The notes beneath the pieces are model-generated. The model did not search any database. It was not told the origin of the DNA and was given only the letters and a program-made list of their open reading frames with translations. The position numbers were made by a program, and so were the translations under genes. DNA of 64,000 nucleotides from Primorskyibacter sedentarius (lineage in GTDB: Bacteria; Pseudomonadota; Alphaproteobacteria; Rhodobacterales; Rhodobacteraceae): contig NZ_SLZU01000011.1 in the NCBI RefSeq assembly GCF_004342065.1, positions 99,217 to 163,216 of the forward strand. The letters are read 5' to 3'. Shown in pieces: positions 1-8,886 of this stretch; position 1 is the first letter of the stretch, and each line of letters starts with the position of its first letter.

Positions 1-902
1 CAGGCGGGGATCGCATGGGCACAACGCGTGCGGAACGCGCAGCCGGTAACCTCGCCCACCAATGACGGAACAATGCCCGCAATGGTGCCAAGCGCCGCGC
101 CGCGGGCCGTCTTGCCCGGTTGTGGAATGCAGCGCAAAAGGCCGCGGGTATAGGGGTGGCTCGGGGCCGCGAACACCTCTGTCGCCGGGCCGGTTTCAAC
201 CAGTTCGCCTGCATACATCACCGCGACTTTGTCCGCGACGCGGGCCACCACGCCCAGATCATGGGTGATCAGGATCATCGCCATGTTCATTTCGGTGGTA
301 AGGTCGACCAGAAGCCGCAGGATTTGCGCCTGAATGGTCACGTCCAGCGCGGTGGTCGGCTCGTCCGCGATCAGCAGATCGGGTTCGCACATCAGCGCCA
401 TCGCAATCATCACCCGTTGCCGCAACCCGCCCGACAGCTGGTGAGGATATTGCGACAGGCGGCTTGCAGCGGCGGTGATCCCGACCTTTTCCAGCAGCTC
501 CACCGCGCGGGCCAGTGCTGCGGCCCGGCTGACCTTGCGGTGCAACAGCAGGGCTTCGGTCAACTGATCCCCGATCGTGTAAGCGGGGTTGAGCGAGGTC
601 ATCGGCTCTTGGAAGATCATGGCGATGCGGTTTCCGCGCAGGTCACGCATCACCCGTTTTCTGGCCTTCAACAGATCAATATCAGCGAAGCGGATCTCAT
701 CGGCTGACCGTTTGATCGTCTTGCCCAACAGGCCCATCACCGCAAGCGAAGTCAGCGATTTGCCGGACCCGCTTTCGCCAACAATGGACAGGGTCTCGCC
801 GCGCCTGACGTCAAAGTCGATGCCCCGCACCGCATGCAGGGTGCCGCTGCCAGTCGGAATGTCGAGCGTCAGGTTCTTGACGGATAACAGGGTTTCAGAC
901 AT
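1..902 (-). CDS. Dipeptide/oligopeptide-type ABC transporter ATP-binding protein (DppD-like), 3' end cut by window edge
   Basis: Cytoplasmic ATPase of a peptide/nickel/opine-type importer. The first 300 codons are present on the minus strand from the ATG at 902; the end lies beyond base 1. Visible in order: Walker [10 protein letters not shown]-loop [11 protein letters not shown], signature LSGGLRQRV, Walker [13 protein letters not shown] and H-loop ITHDLG. Near the cut is a Cys-containing segment ([11 protein letters not shown]) typical of the oligo_HPY C-terminal extension of DppD/OppD proteins. It starts 3 bases after the stop of the permease gene at 906, so it is the fourth gene of the SBP-permease-permease-ATPase operon. 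A partner DppF-like ATPase would be expected just outside the window. The substrate cannot be told from the ATPase. Confidence 0.9.
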   Translation of the reverse strand, partial: MSETLLSVKNLTLDIPTGSGTLHAVRGIDFDVRRGETLSIVGESGSGKSLTSLAVMGLLGKTIKRSADEIRFADIDLLKARKRVMRDLRGNRIAMIFQEPMTSLNPAYTIGDQLTEALLLHRKVSRAAALARAVELLEKVGITAAASRLSQYPHQLSGGLRQRVMIAMALMCEPDLLIADEPTTALDVTIQAQILRLLVDLTTEMNMAMILITHDLGVVARVADKVAVMYAGELVETGPATEVFAAPSHPYTRGLLRCIPQPGKTARGAALGTIAGIVPSLVGEVTGCAFRTRCAHAIPA

Positions 903-905
903 CGC

Positions 906-1802
906 TCAGCTCCGGCCTTCCGGGGCGGTCACGTCGCGCAGACCGTCCCCCATGAGATTGATCGCCAGCACCAGCACGAACAGCACGACACCGGGGATCA
1001 GCACCAACCAAGGCTCGAACAGCATCATGTTCTTGCCTTCGGACACCATCAGCCCCCATGAGGGCGTCGGCGGTTGAACCCCTAGGCCAAGAAAGCTCAG
1101 CGCCGCTTCCAGCAGGATGGCATGCGCCATTTCGAGGGTCACGATAACGATCAGGTTATTGACGACATTCGGCATAATCTCTGTCAGCAGGATGCGCGGG
1201 GTCGACGCCCCGATCACCTGCGCGGCGGCGATATAATCCCTGCGGCTGATCTGAAGGGTCGAGGCGCGCATCACGACGGCAAACCTGTCCCAAAGCAGAA
1301 GGCCCAGCACGCAGATCACCACTGTCAGCGACCCGCCAAGGATCGCGACCACGGCCAGCGCCACCAGCACAACCGGCATCGCGAGGCGCACGTTGATAAG
1401 GAACATCACGAAGGCGTCGACCTTGCCGCCGAAATAGCCTGCCGCGACACCCATGGCGGTCCCGATGACGCCCGAGATCAGCGCGGCGATGGCCCCGATC
1501 ATCAGCGACACGCGCGCGCCGTAGATCAGCCGCGACAGGTAATCCCGGCCAAGGTGGTCGGTGCCCAACGGGTGTTCCCAAGTCCCGCCCATGAAAACCG
1601 GGGGCACCATCCGTGTCATCAGGCTTTGCTCGTAGGGATCATGCGGTGCAAGCACCGGCGCGAGAAGCGCAACCAGCACCAGCAGCACCACCACGCTCAT
1701 GCCGAAAATCAGCCCCTTATGCGACAGCGCGCGGGATTTCAGCATTTGTTGCGGAGACGGTCCCCTGATTTCGCGAGCGAGTGGATCGGCGGCGTCGGTC
1801 AT
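906..1802 (-). CDS. ABC transporter permease, DppC/OppC-like
   Basis: Inner-membrane permease of 298 aa. The start chosen is the ATG at 1802 (MTDAADPLAREI), one base after the stop of the preceding permease; a longer reading frame to 1889 would run into that gene. It has a hydrophilic N-terminus, a first membrane helix around residues 30-52, then the BPD_transp_1 core. That core ends with the EAA-type loop (ALSFLGLGVQPPTPSWG) seen in DppC proteins. Translationally coupled spacing on both sides supports a four-gene importer operon. Family assignment is firm; the substrate is unknown. Confidence 0.92.
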   Translation of the reverse strand: MTDAADPLAREIRGPSPQQMLKSRALSHKGLIFGMSVVVLLVLVALLAPVLAPHDPYEQSLMTRMVPPVFMGGTWEHPLGTDHLGRDYLSRLIYGARVSLMIGAIAALISGVIGTAMGVAAGYFGGKVDAFVMFLINVRLAMPVVLVALAVVAILGGSLTVVICVLGLLLWDRFAVVMRASTLQISRRDYIAAAQVIGASTPRILLTEIMPNVVNNLIVIVTLEMAHAILLEAALSFLGLGVQPPTPSWGLMVSEGKNMMLFEPWLVLIPGVVLFVLVLAINLMGDGLRDVTAPEGRS

Positions 1803-1803
1803 C

Positions 1804-2721
1804 TCAGGCGCTCCGCATTCTGGGGTCAAGCCAGGCGTTGAGCACGTCGGCAATGAAGGTGAAGACGATGTAGAACATCGAAAAGACAAGGATCAGCGCC
1901 TGCACCGTTGGCAGGTCGTTGCGCGCGATGCTTTCCCAGGCAAGATAGCCCGCCCCGTGCAGTGCAAAGACGCTTTCCACCACGATGGAACCGCCCAGCA
2001 TGAAACCCATCTGGACGGCGGCAAGGCTGACAACGGGGATGATCGCGTTGCGCAGGGCATGTTTGAACAGCACACGGGTTTCGCCCGCGCCTTTCGCCCG
2101 CGCGGTGCGGATGAAGTCCGAATTCAGCACATCAAGCATGCCGGCCCGCGTCAGGCGCATGATCGCCGGCATGGCGTAATACCCAAGAACGATGGTGGGC
2201 ATGATGAAATGCTTCCAACTGGCCGCACCCGACGGTGGCAGCCAGCCGAGTTGGATGGCGAAGACGACGATCAGGATCAAGCCGAACCAGAAGGACGGCA
2301 TGGCCTGGCCCGCGACGGACAGGAACAATGCCACCCGGTCGATGAGCGAATTCGGGCGGATCGCTGCAACCACGCCAAGCGGCACCGCCGTCACCAGCGC
2401 AAACACAATGCCGCAAACCCCCAGCGTCATCGTTATCTGCAAACGGTCGGCGATCAGGCTGGCGACCGGAAGTTTGAAATAATAGCTCTCGCCGAAATCC
2501 CCGCGCAGGGCCGAGAACAGCCATTCGCCATACTGCACGAGCATGGGCCGGTCGAACCCGTACAACCGGCGCAGCGCCTCCACGTCTTCTCCGCTGGCGG
2601 TTTCCCCGGCCAAAGCGGCCGCCGGATCACCTGACAGAAATAGCAGCGAAAAGCTGATGAAGCTGACGGTAAAGGCGACAAGCAGCGCCAATCCCAGTCG
2701 TTTCAGGATGAATGTAAGCAT
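1804..2721 (-). CDS. ABC transporter permease, DppB/OppB-like
   Basis: Inner-membrane permease of 305 aa, starting MLTFILKRLG with the usual N-terminal helix of DppB proteins. A periplasmic segment of about 80 residues (DPAAALAGETASGEDVEALR...) follows, then the transmembrane core with an EAA loop (RTARAKGAGETRVLFKHALRNA). It lies 100 bp downstream of the solute-binding protein gene, separated from it by a perfect 9-bp-stem hairpin (2787-2812). It forms the translocation pore with the DppC-like protein encoded next. Confidence 0.93.
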   Translation of the reverse strand: MLTFILKRLGLALLVAFTVSFISFSLLFLSGDPAAALAGETASGEDVEALRRLYGFDRPMLVQYGEWLFSALRGDFGESYYFKLPVASLIADRLQITMTLGVCGIVFALVTAVPLGVVAAIRPNSLIDRVALFLSVAGQAMPSFWFGLILIVVFAIQLGWLPPSGAASWKHFIMPTIVLGYYAMPAIMRLTRAGMLDVLNSDFIRTARAKGAGETRVLFKHALRNAIIPVVSLAAVQMGFMLGGSIVVESVFALHGAGYLAWESIARNDLPTVQALILVFSMFYIVFTFIADVLNAWLDPRMRSA

Positions 2722-2786
2722 GGATTACCTTTCGCATGGTTTCTGTGCCATGCGTTGCGGGTGTCGGCGTGCCGGGGTGGAAAGGC

Positions 2787-2812
2787 GGTTGAGGGACGCA
2801 CGCCCCTCAACC
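2787..2812 (-). promoter_or_regulatory. Intercistronic hairpin after solute-binding protein gene
   Basis: Perfect 9-bp inverted repeat, GGTTGAGGG / CCCTCAACC, with an 8-nt loop. It lies just downstream (minus strand) of the SBP stop at 2822 and upstream of the permease start at 2721. No T-tract follows, so it is more likely an mRNA-stabilising or partial-termination element. Such an element would give more SBP than permease; this role is inference. Confidence 0.6.
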
Positions 2813-2821
2813 CGTGGTTTC

Positions 2822-4339
2822 TCAGTTCCAGCTCATGTCGACGAAACGAAGCACCTCGTCGGCAGTGGGTGTGTAGCTGACCTCGGTCTTGAAGACATAG
2901 TTGGTGTTGTAGGTGAACATCGGCGCCCAGTAGGCTTCTTCGGTGATCTTCTTCAGCGCCTTGGTGTAGTATTCCAGACGCGTGTCGGGATCGGTCGAGC
3001 TGTCGGCCACGTCCAGCCATTCGAGCACCTCGTCGTCGCGCGTACTGTCCAGCGCGCCGTGCTTGAAGAACTGGCTGACCATTGCCGAAGCGTCATTGAT
3101 CGAATAGCTGCCCCATGTCTGGAACGACACAGGCACCTCGCCTTTCATGTTCAGCTCGCGCAGCGCAGAGTATTGCAGCATGTTGAAGTTCGTCTCGATG
3201 CCCACGGCGTTGAGATACGATGCGATCGCCTCGGCATATTGACGGTCCCGGTAGGCGTAGAAATCAATCGAGAACCCGTCGGGATAACCCGCCTCGGCCA
3301 ACAGCGCCTTGGATTTTTCCGGGTCGTATTCGTATTCCGTGACATCCTGCACGCAGCCGAACTGGCTGGGGAAACAGGGCGTATAGACCACTTTGGACGA
3401 TCCCTGCAGCAGCGCGTCGACCAGCTCCTGACGGTTGATCGCGTGGTTCACGGCCTGACGTACCAGCTTGTTGGTGAACGGGCTTTCGCCCGAGCGGCCA
3501 GCCGCATCCATTTGCAGATAGCCCACGCGCATGGTGGATTCGTTGGCCACCGTGAACTGGTCCATCTGTGCCAGCTTGTTGGCCTGATCCGCGGGCACCT
3601 GCCAGATCAGGTCAAGCGTGCCGGAAAACAGCTCTGCCATCTGGGTGTTCACATCCGGGATGGTACGGATGTCAATCCTGGCAAGCTCGGGCTGACCCTT
3701 GGGGCTGTCATGGTAGCTCTCGTTGGCTTCTAGCACGAAATGCTGGCCGGGCACGACCTCGACCACCTTGTAAGGGCCTGTGCCCACCGGTTTCAGCCCC
3801 ATGCCGGACGGCCCGGCCTCGGCATAATACTCATCGGGATACATCGACACCGGACCGGAGAGGAACTCGATCGCCGCCGGGAACTTGTCCTTCAGGTGGA
3901 TACGCACGGTGTAGTCGTCAATCTTCTCGGCGGACTTCATCCAGTTGACGTTGCGCTGTGTTTTCGCGCCATTCTCTTCATTGGCAACGAAGTTGACGGT
4001 GTAGACGACATCATCGGCGCTGAAGGCTTCGCCATTGTGGAAAGTCACGCCCTCGCGCAGTTTGAACTCCAGCGTGGTGTCATCGATCCATTCCCAGCTG
4101 GTCGCGAGATTGCCCACATATTCGTTTGTTTCCGGGTCGCGGTAAATCAGCCCGTCCCAGACCGCGCGCTGCAACACAACGCCTTCCCGCGACGAGTTGA
4201 AGTAGCTGTCGACATTTTCCAACTCCTTCGTAAAGGCGACGTTCAGCGTGCCAGAGGCTTTATCGGCCATCACCGGCATGGCAACGCTGGCCATCAGAGT
4301 GGCGGCGAGAAGGGTGGAGCGTGTGGTTGTGCCAAGCAT
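2822..4339 (-). CDS. Extracellular solute-binding protein, family 5 (DppA-like)
   Basis: Periplasmic ligand-binding protein of 505 aa for the adjacent ABC importer. A Sec signal peptide is visible (MLGTTTRSTLLAATLMASVAMPVMA, cleavage after residue 25). SBP_bac_5 features follow: the N-terminal lobe (NVAFTKELENVDSYFN), the conserved stretch near TNEYVGNLATSWEW, TLEFKLREGVTFHNGEAFSADDV, and the late motif around residues 300-320 (NKLVRQAVNHAINR). The length is normal for the family. Despite the family name, members bind peptides, opines, glycosides or heme. The neighbouring IclR and sugar genes make a carbon-source ligand possible but unproven. Confidence 0.93.
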   Translation of the reverse strand: MLGTTTRSTLLAATLMASVAMPVMADKASGTLNVAFTKELENVDSYFNSSREGVVLQRAVWDGLIYRDPETNEYVGNLATSWEWIDDTTLEFKLREGVTFHNGEAFSADDVVYTVNFVANEENGAKTQRNVNWMKSAEKIDDYTVRIHLKDKFPAAIEFLSGPVSMYPDEYYAEAGPSGMGLKPVGTGPYKVVEVVPGQHFVLEANESYHDSPKGQPELARIDIRTIPDVNTQMAELFSGTLDLIWQVPADQANKLAQMDQFTVANESTMRVGYLQMDAAGRSGESPFTNKLVRQAVNHAINRQELVDALLQGSSKVVYTPCFPSQFGCVQDVTEYEYDPEKSKALLAEAGYPDGFSIDFYAYRDRQYAEAIASYLNAVGIETNFNMLQYSALRELNMKGEVPVSFQTWGSYSINDASAMVSQFFKHGALDSTRDDEVLEWLDVADSSTDPDTRLEYYTKALKKITEEAYWAPMFTYNTNYVFKTEVSYTPTADEVLRFVDMSWN

Positions 4340-4364
4340 GTAGTTTTCCCTATTGCGCTTTCGG

Positions 4365-4385
4365 AGTTATCATTATTTGATAACT
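4365..4385. promoter_or_regulatory. Perfect dyad, probable IclR operator
   Basis: A 21-bp perfect inverted repeat with 8-nt arms AGTTATCA and TGATAACT around a TTATT spacer. It lies in the 144-bp gap between the divergent SBP gene (start 4339) and iclR-type gene (start 4484). The position and AT-rich symmetry are those of an operator. IclR is the obvious candidate ligand because these regulators usually bind their own divergent promoter. The TGATAACT half-site recurs exactly in the apnO promoter (17902-17909). Confidence 0.6.
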
Positions 4386-4483
4386 GTGATTGTTATTTAA
4401 TCAATATAGCAAGGCGAGTCGGGCAGCCGTCAAGTCCCTGCGTGCATCAAACGGCCCGGCACAGCCACAAGTGGAACAATCGA

Positions 4484-5245
4484 ATGAAAAACAAGCAGGA
4501 CAGCCTTTACGTCAGCACGCTCGCGCGGGGCCTGCAAATCCTGCGGGCTTTCGACGAGTCGCATGTCTCGCTCTCCCTGACCGATCTGGTTGCTCGGACC
4601 GGGCTGGAGAAAAGCGCAGTGCAGCGCATGGCCCATACCCTGCATCTGGAAGGGATGCTTGACCGAGATCCCAAAACCCGCCGTTTTCGCCCAAGCCACG
4701 CCTGGCTGGAGCTTGCCTACGCCTATTACTGGTCGGACCCCGTCATCGCGCGCGCATTGCCCAAGCTCATCGAATTCAGCCATGCCGAGGGCGAAACCAT
4801 CAACCTTGCGCAAATGTCCGGCGATCACATCATCTATTCGCTCAGGTTGCCGAACCAACGCATCCATTTCGCTGCAAGTATCGTGGGTCGACGCCTGCCA
4901 GCACTGAATACCGCCGCCGGTCGCGTGATGCTGTCGACAAGACCCGACGCAGAGATCGACGAGGTCTGTGCCAACTGGCCCTTGGTGCAAGCAACGCGGA
5001 AGACGCTCACGGACCGGGATGAAATCGCCCGTAGCATAAAGGCCGCGCGCGAAAACGGCTATTGCATCACCCGGGATCAGATGTTGCTGAACGAAATCAG
5101 CTTGGCCGCACCGGTAAGAGGCACGGACGGGCAGGCCGAAGCCGCGGTTCAGATCTCCATCTCCGGCGTCGCATTTGATGAAAGACAGGTGCTGGAGAAG
5201 TTTCTGCCAACCCTGCTGGATACGACTGCGGGGATCCTGGGGTGA
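4484..5245 (+). CDS. IclR-family transcriptional regulator
   Basis: DNA-binding regulator of 253 aa. The start is the ATG at 4484 (MKNKQDSLYVSTLARGLQILRAF), giving the standard IclR length; the open frame upstream is antisense to the SBP gene and is not coding. It has an N-terminal winged helix (about residues 10-75; LSLTDLVARTGLEKSAVQRMAHTLHLEGML) followed by an effector-binding domain. Motifs there are GRRLPALNTAAGRVMLS and the late segment NEISLAAPVRGTDG with AAVQISI. It diverges from the DppA-type operon with a strong dyad between them, so it very likely controls that operon. It also lies 221 bp upstream of apnL and may regulate the apiose genes (inference). Confidence 0.92.
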   Translation: MKNKQDSLYVSTLARGLQILRAFDESHVSLSLTDLVARTGLEKSAVQRMAHTLHLEGMLDRDPKTRRFRPSHAWLELAYAYYWSDPVIARALPKLIEFSHAEGETINLAQMSGDHIIYSLRLPNQRIHFAASIVGRRLPALNTAAGRVMLSTRPDAEIDEVCANWPLVQATRKTLTDRDEIARSIKAARENGYCITRDQMLLNEISLAAPVRGTDGQAEAAVQISISGVAFDERQVLEKFLPTLLDTTAGILG

Positions 5246-5403
5246 CGGGGCCTGCAGACCGGCGACAGCCGTAAACGAAGTCACCGACCCGCATTTTCTG
5301 TTCTGGTGTGAATGCACAGCGGTCCAACCACTTACCTGAATTTCTGCTCTTTGGCGGCAGTCACCCCTTGCGTATCAGCGTTGGTGCCACACCGTCAGCA
5401 AAA

Positions 5404-5438
5404 TTGACGGACCCTGCAAACTGGTATAATGAGTATGT
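5404..5438 (+). promoter_or_regulatory. apnL promoter with motif shared with apnO promoter
   Basis: A TTGACG (5404-5409) and a perfect TATAAT (5425-5430) are separated by 15 nt, about 37 bp upstream of the GTG start. Overlapping the -10 is a 21-bp block (5418-5438) beginning AAACTGGTAT. The block at 17893-17913 in the apnO promoter matches it at 17 of 21 positions. Overlap with the -10 suggests repression. The promoter boxes are read by eye. Confidence 0.5.
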
Positions 5439-5466
5439 TATATACGCAGTTTATTGAGGTCGAAGG

Positions 5467-7365
5467 GTGGCGAACGCAGATGCTTTTGTTGTGATCTATG
5501 GAACCACCGAGCCTGTGCAGAAGCTGCACCAGATCTCGGTGGGTTCGCTGTCGTTCCTGTATTCCCAGGACGGGTTGCGCAGGATTTCCTGGCAGGGCAC
5601 AGAGCTTGTTCGCGCAATCGCCTGGCCCATCCGCGACGAAAACTGGGGCACCTATCCGGCTGTCATCGTTGATGAACGTGTCGAGCATGGCGATCGCTTC
5701 GAGGCGCGCTTGCGGTTCACTGTCGGTGACGAACGGCTGGAATGCGACCTTGCGATCCGCGCAACTGCGTCGGGCGAATTGGCAGCCGACCTTACGATGA
5801 CCCCAAGGGGCGCGTTCTCGACAAACCGCGCGGGGTTCACGGTTTTGCATCCCATCAAGGGCGTCGCCGGTCAGCCGCTGCGCGTCACCCATCCTGACGG
5901 ATCGGTCGAAGAGACCAGCTTTCCCGAACGTATCCAGCCCGACCAGCCTGTGAAGAACATTCGCGGTCTGGCCTATAGCGTCGGCGCGCGATCGGTAGAG
6001 ATCGGCTTTGAGGGCGAAATTTTTGAAATGGAGGATCAGCGCAACTGGTCGGATGCGTCCTACAAGACCTATTGCGTACCGCTCGTCCATCCGTTCACCT
6101 ATGATATCGTGGAGCCGGTCCGCCAATCGGTGCGGATCACATTGTCAGGATCGGGAAGGATCGGTTCGGAAGGGGCGCAATCTGACCCGGTTTCGGTCAA
6201 CGCGACGTCGCGCGCTGCGCCGAAAATTGGTCTGGCGCTGGAAAGCGGTTGGCTGCCGTCTGGCGCGATGCCCGAACTTGGCGCCTCTGCGATCCTGCTG
6301 CGAACCGCGCCTGACGCGGATGATTTGCCCCAGCTGGCCAGGTTTTGCGCAGATTTCGACGAGGTCGACCTTGAAATCGTGCTGCCTGACGATCTGCCGG
6401 TCAGCGCCGGGCTGGCGAAGGTCGCCACGGCGCTCGCCGCCGAAGGCGTCGCGCCGTCCCGCGTTATCGCGCTGAGAGAAGCCTACCTTGGCAGTCATCA
6501 ACCGGCCGGCCCCTGGCCCGAGGGGCTGACCCCGAACGAAATGTTCGGCGCGGTCCGCACGGCCTTTCCCGGGGCGCTGGTCGGCGGCGGCATGATGACC
6601 AACTTTACAGAGCTTAACCGCTGCCGTCCCGACACCACGCGTTGTGACTACCTCACCCACGGGCTGACGCCGCTGGTCCATGCAGGGGACGACCTGTCAG
6701 TTCTGGAAACGCTGGAAGCCTTGCCGCAGATTTTCGCCAGCGCCGGGGCACTGGCGCATGGCAGGCCGTATCGTCTGGGACTGGCCAGTATCGGGATGCG
6801 AACGAACCCCTACGGCGCCGCGGTTGCCGATAATCCCGCCCAAATTCGGCGCACCATGGCGCGGGTCGACCCACGGCATCGCGGGCTGTTCGGCGCGGCC
6901 TTTGCGGCAGGCATTCTGGCCACGACAGAGGGCAGCACCGTCGAGGCGCTCTGCCTTGCGGCACCAGCCGGACCATTTGGCCTGATCCCCGAACCTGCGG
7001 CGTATCCTCAGGCGGGCTATGACGGTGAAGGGCGTGCGGTTTACCCGCTTTTCCACGTCGTCAGTGAAGCCTGCAATCTGGCAGGTCACCCCAGACTGTC
7101 GGTCGAAGGCCTGCCGCACGGCACTGTCGGCTTCGGGGCTCAAACGCGCGACGCGCATCGCCTGATGCTGGCCAATCTTTCTGACGAACAATGCGCCGTG
7201 ACCCTTCCGGTTCGCGCTTTCGTCCTGCGACTGGATGCTGGCACATTCGACGATGCGACGCGCACCGCCGACTGGCTGGCAACGGCGCCGCGCACCCAAA
7301 CAGCAGATATTGAACTGCCACCATTCTCAGTGGCCTTTGTGGAGGGGACGTTCTCAAGCGATTGA
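5467..7365 (+). CDS. apnL: Probable D-apionate lactonase
   Basis: Protein of 632 aa starting at GTG 5467 behind a GAGG-type ribosome site, with no signal peptide, so cytoplasmic. I recognise it as ApnL-like by overall length and landmark segments. These are the N-terminal MANADAFVVIYGTTEPV, the stretch FEMEDQRNWSDASYKTY near residues 185-200, a central barrel-like region with NEMFGAVRTAFPGALVGGGM, and a short C-terminal beta domain. The ApnL family hydrolyses D-apionolactone to D-apionate. Genes for the expected preceding and following enzymes (apsD, apnO) are 10 kb away on the other strand, and the two promoters share a motif. This is recognition from memory of the family; an uncharacterised glycoside-hydrolase-like protein is the alternative. 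Confidence 0.62.
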   Translation: MANADAFVVIYGTTEPVQKLHQISVGSLSFLYSQDGLRRISWQGTELVRAIAWPIRDENWGTYPAVIVDERVEHGDRFEARLRFTVGDERLECDLAIRATASGELAADLTMTPRGAFSTNRAGFTVLHPIKGVAGQPLRVTHPDGSVEETSFPERIQPDQPVKNIRGLAYSVGARSVEIGFEGEIFEMEDQRNWSDASYKTYCVPLVHPFTYDIVEPVRQSVRITLSGSGRIGSEGAQSDPVSVNATSRAAPKIGLALESGWLPSGAMPELGASAILLRTAPDADDLPQLARFCADFDEVDLEIVLPDDLPVSAGLAKVATALAAEGVAPSRVIALREAYLGSHQPAGPWPEGLTPNEMFGAVRTAFPGALVGGGMMTNFTELNRCRPDTTRCDYLTHGLTPLVHAGDDLSVLETLEALPQIFASAGALAHGRPYRLGLASIGMRTNPYGAAVADNPAQIRRTMARVDPRHRGLFGAAFAAGILATTEGSTVEALCLAAPAGPFGLIPEPAAYPQAGYDGEGRAVYPLFHVVSEACNLAGHPRLSVEGLPHGTVGFGAQTRDAHRLMLANLSDEQCAVTLPVRAFVLRLDAGTFDDATRTADWLATAPRTQTADIELPPFSVAFVEGTFSSD

Positions 7366-7392
7366 AATAGATAAATAAAGGGAGGAGAAACA

Positions 7393-8841
7393 ATGTTGTT
7401 CAAATTAACCAGGCGCAAAGCCCTGGCAATAACTTCGGCTGCGGCGCTATCAGTTTCCGCAGGCGGCGCGTTTGCCCAATCGGCTGCGGACCGCGCGGTC
7501 GAGGCTGCAAAGCAATATTCCGGGATCACGCTGAATGTCTTCTACGAAGCGGGGCTGCAACCGCTTGATCCGAAGAACTTCACCGGCCCACTTTGGGAAG
7601 AGCTTACCGGCATCAAGATCAACGTCATAGAATCGCCCAATGACGAGATGTTCACAAAGACGATGCAGGCCCATCTGGGAGGCTCGGGCGCCTATGATGT
7701 GTTGAACGTCCTGCCCAGCCAGATGCCCGATCTTGCGCTTGCGGGCGCCTTGGAGCCACTGGACGCGTTTGTCGACAAATTCGGCTATCGAGACGAGCTG
7801 AACAGCATCGCGCCGGTTTACCGTGACAACCAGATGATGGTCGAAGATACGATCTACGGCCTGCCCGACGATGGCGATGTCTTTGTATTGTACTACCGTC
7901 GCGACATTTTCGAAGACCCCGAGACGATGGCCGAATTCAAGGCCAAACACGGGTACGATCTGGCTGCGCCAACGACCTGGAAGGAATTTGGCGAGATCGG
8001 CCAGTTCATCACCGACAAACATGCCCCCGAAATCTATGGCGCGGGCATGTTCCGGCAGCCGGGGGCCGCGAAATACCTGTTCGAAGAACGTTTCCGCGTC
8101 GAGGGCGGCCGGTTCTTTGATCCCGAAACCATGCGCGCAACTGTGAATTCCGAGGCCGGGCTGCGCACCATGCAAGGAATGGTTGCCGAAAACGCCTGGA
8201 TGCCGCCGGGTGTCGAGCAATGGGGATTTGGCGAAGTCTTCTCTGCCTTTCTGGCGGGTGACATTGCCATGGCGGTCAGCTGGCCTCCGGTCGGCAGATG
8301 GGCCGCGGGTTACGGCAAGGGGACCGAGGCGCTGAACTGGATCCCGGAAACCACTGTCGCCGATACCATCGCCTATGCGCTGCCCCCGGGCGGCAAGCCC
8401 GAACTGGCGGCGGGGTTCTCCCTGTCGGTTGCGTCGGGGTCCAAGCACAAGGAAGCCGCGTTCCTGTTTGCGATGTGGATGAACTCGGAAGAGATCAGCC
8501 TGCAGCGCGTGCAATTGCCCTATGCCTTGCGTGACCCCTTCCGCCCCAGCCATTTTGCCAGTGAAGAATACCGGTCCAAATGGCCATCGGCGGGCGAATA
8601 TCTTGATATTTTGGAGGCAGGTGCGCAAACCGGCATGCTTGACCTCTCGCTTATCCAGATCGATCGCTACAACGAGGCCCTGCGCCAAGGTCTCAGCCGT
8701 CTTTGGGCGGGGGATGATCCGCAAGCGGTTCTGGACGAGGTTGCCGCAAATTGGGACGCTTTGACTGACCGGATCGGTGTTGAGAAGCAACGTCGCGTCT
8801 ATGCCGACTGGGCCAGCAAACCCAATGCCTACCCCGAGTAA
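7393..8841 (+). CDS. Extracellular solute-binding protein, family 1 (sugar ABC)
   Basis: Periplasmic sugar-binding protein of 482 aa. A strong ribosome site (GGAGGAG) lies about 6 nt upstream of ATG 7393. The signal peptide runs to about residue 28 (MLFKLTRRKALAITSAAALSVSAGGAFA) and contains a twin-arginine-like RR only in the n-region, so Sec is more likely. SBP_bac_1 features include the GITLNVFYEAG strand, the NDEMFTKTMQAHLGGSGAYDVLNV segment and a C-terminal lobe rich in W and Y. It begins the SBP-permease-permease-ATPase operon right after apnL (27-bp gap), so an apiose-containing or apionate ligand is a reasonable guess. Confidence 0.92.
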   Translation: MLFKLTRRKALAITSAAALSVSAGGAFAQSAADRAVEAAKQYSGITLNVFYEAGLQPLDPKNFTGPLWEELTGIKINVIESPNDEMFTKTMQAHLGGSGAYDVLNVLPSQMPDLALAGALEPLDAFVDKFGYRDELNSIAPVYRDNQMMVEDTIYGLPDDGDVFVLYYRRDIFEDPETMAEFKAKHGYDLAAPTTWKEFGEIGQFITDKHAPEIYGAGMFRQPGAAKYLFEERFRVEGGRFFDPETMRATVNSEAGLRTMQGMVAENAWMPPGVEQWGFGEVFSAFLAGDIAMAVSWPPVGRWAAGYGKGTEALNWIPETTVADTIAYALPPGGKPELAAGFSLSVASGSKHKEAAFLFAMWMNSEEISLQRVQLPYALRDPFRPSHFASEEYRSKWPSAGEYLDILEAGAQTGMLDLSLIQIDRYNEALRQGLSRLWAGDDPQAVLDEVAANWDALTDRIGVEKQRRVYADWASKPNAYPE

Positions 8842-8861
8842 CTGCCCATCACCACTCGCTC

Positions 8862-8879
8862 CGGGGGTCTTGATCCCCG
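8862..8879 (+). promoter_or_regulatory. Intercistronic hairpin after SBP gene
   Basis: Short GC-rich stem CGGGG / CCCCG extended by a G-T and a T-A pair around a 4-nt loop, lying between the SBP stop (8841) and the first permease. There is no T-tract. The position suggests differential expression of SBP over permease, as for similar hairpins elsewhere in this window. Confidence 0.45.
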
Positions 8880-8886
8880 AGGCGGC

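Noticed and set aside
1122..2634. Long plus-strand ORFs opposite the permease genes
   Set aside because: They are His/Arg/Asp-rich shadow frames typical of high-GC antisense reading, opposite intact transporter genes.
3740..4483. Long N-terminal extension of the IclR reading frame across the SBP gene
   Set aside because: It is antisense to a clear SBP gene. IclR proteins have the length given by ATG 4484.
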